Shown here: piece by piece, positions 57,896 to 64,000 of the stretch
Position numbering within the stretch: position 1 is the stretch's first letter
How the letters are laid out: each line of letters begins with the position of its first letter
Source: Cydia pomonella
Lineage: Eukaryota > Arthropoda > Insecta > Lepidoptera > Tortricidae
NCBI RefSeq assembly: GCF_033807575.1
Contig: NC_084724.1
Coordinates: forward strand, 11,585,228 to 11,649,227
Length of the DNA: 64,000 nt
Direction of reading: 5' to 3'
Program-made: the position numbers and the translations under genes
The notes under the pieces: generated by a model
What the model was told of the DNA's origin: nothing
What the model saw: only the letters and a program-made list of their open reading frames with translations
The model's database searches: none

Positions 57896-58482
57896 AAGAT
57901 AATAACTTGAATTTTGATAACCCTAAATATCCAAAAGGAATAGTGCCATACATAAGAGAGGGACAGTATGATTCATCCCTGAATCGGTGTGAAACTTCGG
58001 TTTTGCAGGAAGTTTCATTTCTGTACGGTAGTACTTACTGTGAAGGTTCCTTCACAGTCTTTTGGTAATTAGCTGGCAACGATTATGTATTTGAACTCAG
58101 AACTATCGCCCTAGCAGGATTAATTGATTAAAATATCTGCAGACGAGGATTCAGAAGGTAGCAGTCATTACGAGTAGTCGAAATTGTAATATATAGAATC
58201 AGAAATCTACTCCTGCGTTTATTCTCCAATACAATCTAGGACGCATCCCATTATAGTAATATTACTAATTCTGTGGCTTAGGTAGCCCGAGATAGGGGAA
58301 GAGGAGGCATGGGCACACAAAAGACCCTATAACCGTCTAGAGAAGTGTGGCACACAAAATCTGGTGTGATGGAAAATAGTTTGGGAACTCCTGATAGACC
58401 CACTTACCCCAACAATATACTTATTAAGCTCCAAATACCTACACGTGATTGCAGTTTAAGAACGTTGGAATAGTTTCCGGCA

Positions 58483-58514
58483 TATATACGAGAGTCAAAA
58501 CAATATAATTCAGT
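58483..58514 (+). promoter_or_regulatory. Core promoter of the sugar transporter: TATA box and initiator
   Basis: TATATA at 58483-58488 is followed 29 bp downstream by the arthropod initiator TCAGT (58510-58514, A at 58512). The start codon is about 74 bp further on, with no intervening ATG. The spacing is what an insect TATA/Inr promoter shows. Confidence 0.75.
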
Positions 58515-58585
58515 CATTAGCGAACAATTAAAATAAGATAACTATTGTGAAGAATTACTGTTAAGTGTTGAAGTGTTGAATCAAA

Positions 58586-61500
58586 ATGAGAAAATCTTTA
58601 GTAATACAAATTTTGGCAACTGTTGTGGGTTAGTTTTGTTGTTATCAGAAAGGTATTTAGGAATGAATGTAAGAGGAAAGGAAAACCAAGGAAAATGTGG
58701 ATGGACTGTGTGAGGTATGATATGAAGAGAAAGCAGGTTAATGACGAGCTGACGAATGAGAGAGAGAGAAAAAGACATGCTGCGCCGACCCCAAGTGATG
58801 GGAAAAGGGTAAGCGAATGATGATGATTATTCGTTATCCGAAACTAGAGAGACTTTCCAGTGGGAAAACTAAACTGTTTTCTCGAGAAATGTAAACTGAA
58901 ATTGAATTTTTCTTCAAGCTTTGGCATTCAAAACGACGCTGCAAAAATTACAACAATACAGAGTCGGCAATGACAAAGTGTGACAGTAGACTTAAATCGA
59001 CCGGGATATGGACCATGATTACCTTGTGTATTGTTTTCGAGCTCCTGATATTGCGACGCAATTACATGCATCTTGTTCACGGGTAACTGGAGATAGCGGG
59101 TGGGTGTCAAAGTGGTGGAGAGCACTCGGTCTACACTCATTAGTGCGCGTAACGTTGGCTGCGTTCGCTTTGATAAACCCGCTATCTCCAGTTAGCCGTG
59201 AACAAGATGCATGTAATTGCGTCGAAATATCGGGAGTTCGATAACAATACAACAGGTAATCACAGTCCATATCCGGGTCAATATAAGTCTAGTGAAACTA
59301 ACCGTGAATCATTCAAAACTGTTAAATTGTACCAAAGTCATAATTAAGGTTAGATTTCTATGAAAAAAGATATTTAGGTATATAATGAAACTTCCTTACT
59401 TCGTAGTATTCAAATCGGTGCAAAATTAGCTTGGACGTACTTCTATGTACTCTTTGACTAACCATACTTCTGCCATACTTCGATTTGTTGTGTAAGAAGA
59501 TTTTATTTAGTTTGATTTTCCTCTCTATTCAGTTTTTTTTTCCCCCGATTATTTCTAATTAATATTTTTATTATTTTGTGGTTTGCGGCTGCTGACTGAC
59601 TTTTAGTAATTATTATAATGTCTTAATTTCAATGTTGACATTGACATTATATTTGCACGCTTGCTTGCAAGCAAAATACACATTGTACTCGTATTTGAAT
59701 AGTTCTATAGTACATTGTGCGACGAGGGGGGTAAGTTAAATTTTGGATACCACCCTCGTTATGAGGGTGGAAAAGAAGGGAGGGAGGGAATTAAATACCT
59801 GAGTTTGCAATATTCTTACCCCCGGCGTTACACACAATGTTTTTCATCACACTTGCAAAGAAAAAACTAAATTTTAAGCGAAATAATTCTTAAATACGGT
59901 GACATATCAAACATTCGTCCGCCATTTTGTAATTTCTTGGCAGGTGAAGCATCGAAGGCACAGACCTATTCGGCATTCAGCCGCGATTGAAAATTATTTT
60001 AAACGGCTGTTAAATTAATCAAATTATTTTTTTTTAAACATAAACAAAAATATTATAAACGTCAGTATTTTACAAGTAAAACTCATTTATGGTACTTTTT
60101 TTTATACTACGTCGGTGGCAAACAAGCATACGGCCCGCCTGATGGTAAGCAGTCTCCGTAGCCTATGTACGCCTGCAACTCCAGAGGAGTTACATGCGCG
60201 TCGCCGACCCAAACCCCCCCTCCCCCTTGTTGAGCTCTGGCAACCTTACTCACCGACAGGAACACAACACTATGAGTAGGGTCTAGTGTTATTTGGCTGC
60301 GGTTTTCTTTAAGGTGGAGGTACTTCCCCAGTTGGGCTCTGCTCTAGATCTGGAATGACATCCACTGTGCTGTGCCCTACCACACAAAGCGAGATGATAT
60401 TCACAATGCCCATACTTCTCTTTTGGACGTAGTTTAAGGACGTACCTGGTCCAGGTACTTGGTTTGTATGAATAAGTGACATAATAAAAAAAGCTATAAC
60501 TCCCTAGGGAGGAATGCCTTTGTCCTTCAGCACACCTGCATCATGCAGGCTGCATGATAAGATCTTTTTCGAGCAATTGTGATGAAAACACCTTTTGTAA
60601 CTGTAATTATGCAAGTAAATTATTGAATGATTGATTGATTAAAAAGCTTCTAAACATTCCAGTTTCATTTCAAGCCAGTGTAACAGGCGCCACAATGAGT
60701 TGGCCGTCGGTGACAGTGGACATGTTCAAATCAAACTCCACCGTTCTAAATAGGAGCATGACATTACTCGAGATATCGTTGTTCGGAAGCGTGATCAACG
60801 TAGGAGGCTTGGTCACGGCACCGTTCTGTGGTGTAGTCTTCAACAAGTTGGGGCGGAAATATGGGTGTGTGTTTTTCGGTATGCCGTTCCTGGTAAGTAT
60901 TTAGTGAGCCCGGCCATTCACACACTGATAAATTCATTCATGAATTCTTTTAAAATTATGGCTTCAGTCCAGTGGGACTATTTCGCCAGTATCAAAGTGT
61001 TAGAAGCTTTAAATACGACTAACCTTGTACGATTAGTACAAGACAGCGTACGGTGATTTTATTAGCTCTTGTAAAGCGATAGCTGGACTTTACTCTCAGG
61101 ACTACCGGCCGTTTGCTCCAAAATGGTGTTTAAACGCGTTTCAAGATGAATCCTCCATTCACTGCACACCACCACATTAATTTTCTGTATAGCTATCGAT
61201 ACAGTAGCATTCTGCGAAGTTCATAAATATTGTATGTTTTCTTCTAAGTACCTAGTAACTATTTATTTGCACGCATAACAACTATAGTGATACATATATT
61301 TTTAATCGATTTTGTATACCATTTTAAATTCCCTACTATATCATGTATTTATTAATTACCTACCGATGTTTTGAAGTCCCTGTATGCGTGACAGACAAGA
61401 AGATGCCTAACACCTTCCCTGTTTCGATCTGTTTATTAACCATGTATTCTTTTATTTTCAATGAAACTAAAGGTCTGTTTATTATCACTTAAGCTTATTA

Positions 61501-64000
61501 ATATATGACTGTTTGTTTCCGAAATAAATAAATAAAATAAAAAAACATTAAAATATCTGACAATATATTTATTTCAGCTAGGCTGGGCTATAATTTCCAT
61601 CACATCTGACGTAACAATGGTGTTGATAGCGATGGCGCTGTCAGGCATTGGCGCTGGCGGCCAGGCTGTGTCGCCGATATTCATCGCGGAACTTGCTGAA
61701 GACTCGGTGCGGGGTGGACTGTCGGCTTGTTCAGGTCAGTTTCCAGTGTAACCACTGTGGTCTCGTTAGAAAATAGAGTCAATACTGCTAAAAAAACAAA
61801 ACATAATATACAACTTAGGCCACCTGGACCTGACTATTTTGACTTTTCAACATACACCAGCAATTCTGAAGTTGCTATCGTCTTTAAGAATTTTATTGGT
61901 CGCTTTGCTGGCGATGAATAAATAACGAGAGAGCAGTAAGAGCGCGACTTGCAATCCGGAGGTCGAGGGTTCAAAGTGTTCAAACCCCGGCTCGTACCAA
62001 TGATTTTCTCGAAACTTATGTACGAAATATCATTTAATATTTACCAGTCGCTTTTCGGTGAAGGAAAACATCGTGAGGAAACTGGACTAATCTCAACAAG
62101 GCTTAGTTTACCCTCTGGGTTGGAAGGTCAGATGCCAGTCGCTTTCGTAAAAACTAGTATCTACGCCAATTCTAGGGATTAGTTGCCAAGCGGATCCCAG
62201 GCTCCCATGAGCCGTGGCAAAAAACCGGGACAACGCGAGGAAGAAGATGCAATACAAGCTGATCACCACAATTTATTGTACCTAATAAAGTTGCTCTGTT
62301 GAAATAATTTCACTGATTTTTCCAGGAACTGGGTACTTCTTCGGCATCTTGCTGTGCTTTATTATCGGCGGATATTTCTCTTACCGAACTATGGTCCTCA
62401 TCCAGCTCTCGATGTCAGTATTGAGCATTGCTCTTTTTATGACGCTAAAAGAGTCGCCAGTTTATTTGGTACTTATCGGGAAATATGAGGTAATTTATCA
62501 TTTGTTTGATTCTATTATCAGACTACGTCACGTTACATTCTTAACCTTTTGAACGCCAAGAACCCCTAAATGTGTCGTGTGCCGTCGTGCTCACAGCGCC
62601 AAGGACACCTATACGTGTTATGGCGGATGCTGTCAAAGTAACCTTCACATTTTCGAGTGGTTTCCATTAGCTCCCTTGCGCCCGGCAGCTTGTTGTGTTT
62701 GTGTTTATGACATAAAGCGTTCAAAGGGTTAATGATTTTTAGTGAGTGTTCTTAACTACTCACTTATAACCATATTATTTTTTCCAGGAAGCAGCGAAAT
62801 CATTAGCGTTTTACAGATGGACTGATGTGTCATCCAAGGAAATCCAAACTGAACTAGCGAAGATCAAACGAGACGTGGACCCGAGCCTTGATAACTTCCT
62901 CTTACAGGGTTAAGTATTCACTTTTAACGCAATGTTAGAGTGTCTTCACATTGACCGATCCGATATCGGGGGTCAGATGACCTTTGAAGAAAAACAGCAG
63001 CTAGAAAATGCTATCAAGTTCTTTTTTTATTAAAAAATAATAATATTACACAGTAGATCAGTTAAAACTAATTCACTGTGGAATTCATGTAAAAGGGTAT
63101 ACAATTATGTAATCAATAATATAATAAAGACATTAAAAATACAAATCTAATATATAACAGACGACTCACGTTTATCCATCGCCTCACAGAACTTCATTTC
63201 ACTTCACATTTCGGCGCTGATGCGAGGACCGCGTTAAACAGTTGAAGAGCGTGGACCAGAGGAAACTTACTTTAGGACACAGTACGTGTTCTTGGTGCAG
63301 CCATTGGCTGACGCATTTTTGGTCGGAAATTAAATTTGGCCTTATCTATTAAAGGAAAAAGTAATCGTACTAGCTGAGCTTTTATTTTTGCATTAACAAT
63401 TTCTTTACTTTTTTGGTTTTTTGTACTCGTATTTGACATCTGATATCGGATTGGATAATGTGGTGCGGACGGCATACGTGCAGACCACCCATTTCGACGA
63501 TTTGGGATTGGGTTAAAACATTTTCAGAATTTTGGAACTTGTGAAATTGGCCTCATTGACATTTTAAGCTTACGAGTACTTTCCTTTCCAGAATCTCAGC
63601 CAGCTGCAGCTGTTCTTTTAGAAGAAAATGTTCCAAAGGCAACTGGAAAAAATACTCAAAATAGTTTAATATCGCAAATCAAGTTCCTATGTAAGTATGA
63701 ACACATTATTTGGTACCGACTTGGTTTAGAACATTTGGTATAGTTGGCATTGAAAGCGATATTTTGATAGAACTTATCAAAAACGTTTATTTCACAGATA
63801 ACTCAAAATCCTCGAAGAAGGCGTTGTTCGTGACATCATCCCTGGTGTTCATGTCGATCATGATGGGGTCACTAGCTGTCCAGGTGTACGCTGAGCCTTT
63901 GTTCAAGTTAGCAGTACCTACGTTGCCACCCAACATGTGCGCTATCTTCTTGGCTATTCTGTTTCTGATAACTAGCTTACTTTGCGTATTGCTGGTGGAT
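58586..64000 (+). CDS. MFS sugar transporter (facilitated trehalose transporter Tret1-like), 3' partial
   Basis: Seven exons: 58586-58628, 60663-60892, 61578-61734, 62326-62489, 62788-62908, 63592-63690 and 63798-64000 (continuing past the window). All are GT-AG with matching phases (1, 0, 1, 0, 1, 1), giving about 339 codons so far. The protein starts MRKSLVIQILATVV and enters the first helix, with VTGATMSWPSV. It has the loop motif NKLGRKYG after helix 2, and GIGAGGQAVSPIFIAEL with VRGG, equivalent to sugar-transporter signature 2. ESPVYLVLIGKYEEA follows helix 6, like the PESPxxL motif, before a long cytoplasmic loop. Helices 7 and 8 follow at the window edge. Insect members move trehalose or other sugars across the plasma membrane; the substrate here is not known. 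The RxGRK motif is slightly altered (KLGRK). Introns carry a LINE piece, MITEs and a SINE. Confidence 0.95.
58655..58820 (+). mobile_element. LINE ORF fragment with ATG-rich tail, in transporter intron 1
   Basis: The frame reads CKRKGKPRKMWMDCVRYDMK and then VNDELTNERERKRHAAPT, matching the basic RGRPRKTW-D tail of RTE-like lepidopteran LINE polyproteins. It ends in GCGAATGATGATGATTATTC, the usual short ATG repeat tail. It starts just 27 bp after the exon 1 donor. Confidence 0.75.
58989..59316. mobile_element. Palindromic MITE, CCGCTATCTCCAGTTA family, in transporter intron 1
   Basis: The two arms are near-mirror images: each has ACTTAAATCGACCGGGATAT-like ends, ATTGCGACGCAATTACATGC and ATCTTGTTCACGGGTAACTG, then GAGATAGCGGG. 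The unique centre is about 65 bp. Opposite-strand frames at 59008-59244 and 59019-59270 encode near-identical text only because the element is a palindrome. Confidence 0.88.
60098..60445 (-). mobile_element. LINE 3' end on minus strand, in transporter intron 1
   Basis: On the minus strand, CTCTGGAGTTGCAGGCGTAC, CTTACCATCAGGCGGGCCGT and TGCTTGTTTGCCACCGACGT lead into an A/T-rich tail. This is a well-known lepidopteran LINE 3' region. The upstream side (60240-60445) carries associated 3' UTR text and no open frame. Confidence 0.8.
61925..62252 (+). mobile_element. SINE family 2 copy in transporter intron 3
   Basis: The head is eroded (A box only partly visible as GCAGTAAGAGCGCGACTTGC) and the B-box region is duplicated (GGTTCAAAGTGTTCAAACCCC). 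The body and ACAACGCGAGGAAGAAGA end are complete. Confidence 0.9.
62536..62733. mobile_element. MITE with TTAACCTTTTGAACGCC ends, in transporter intron 4
   Basis: The left CTTAACCTTTTGAACGCCAA and right AAAGCGTTCAAAGGGTTAAT are inverted. The interior is moderately GC-rich. It is related to 40445-40570. Confidence 0.75.
62940..63472. repeat. Long element with inverted CCGATATCGG-type ends, transporter intron 5
   Basis: The left TTCACATTGACCGATCCGAT-ATCGG and right CTGATATCGGATTGGATAAT-GTGGTG are imperfect inverted repeats spaced about 500 bp apart. There is no coding capacity. The pattern resembles a common lepidopteran MITE family. Confidence 0.55.

Larger units (their letters stand above)
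55109..58480. other. Intergenic region between ZP gene and transporter
   Basis: It holds the 3' UTR of the ZP gene (to about 55660), a small MITE (56073-56161), a fragment of a common repeat (56440-56480), a moderately GC-rich block at 56500-56720 that may be an old LINE piece, and a LINE tail (57500-57895). No exon was recognised. Confidence 0.45.

Noticed and set aside
59008..59270. Near-identical frames on both strands
   Set aside because: These are the two arms of a palindromic MITE read in both directions.

Overview
The window is animal nuclear DNA, almost certainly from a moth or butterfly (Lepidoptera). It is AT-rich. The genes are split by GT-AG introns. The background is packed with repeats typical of Lepidoptera: tRNA-derived SINEs with A and B boxes, 3' ends of jockey-like and other LINEs, and many short palindromic MITEs. 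There is no operon, CRISPR array or bacterial gene.

Layout. 1-2.1 kb: 5' coding half of a FAM192A/PSME3IP1-like gene on the minus strand, running out of the window on the left. 2.9-3.35 kb: complete two-exon Mss4/RABIF gene on the plus strand, divergent from the first, with a hAT-type MITE just after its stop. 5.33 kb: tRNA-Val(AAC). 7.85-10.26 kb: three exons of a GMC oxidoreductase on the minus strand, whose 5' exon(s) were not found. 10.3-10.95 kb: a broken coding-like stretch of unknown origin on the plus strand. 11-50 kb: about 39 kb with no recognisable host gene, full of SINE, LINE, hAT and MITE copies. 50.5-55.1 kb: complete coding sequence of a secreted/membrane ZP-domain protein with a long Pro/Gln/Ser-rich region. 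58.5-64 kb: seven exons of an MFS sugar (trehalose-type) transporter on the plus strand, running out of the window on the right, with a clear TATA plus initiator promoter.

The five protein genes are ordinary, unrelated insect genes: a nuclear proteasome-cofactor protein, a Rab factor, a flavoenzyme, an apical matrix protein and a transporter. No shared pathway is apparent. I found no convincing new biological system. The items most worth checking are the broken ORF at 10.3-10.95 kb, the hAT relic with a BED finger and exact 8-bp target duplications, the near-perfect hairpin beside the GMC gene, the three-copy MITE cluster, and the changed active-site residues of the GMC protein. Exon borders and family names come from reading the sequence by eye. 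None has been checked against transcripts or databases.
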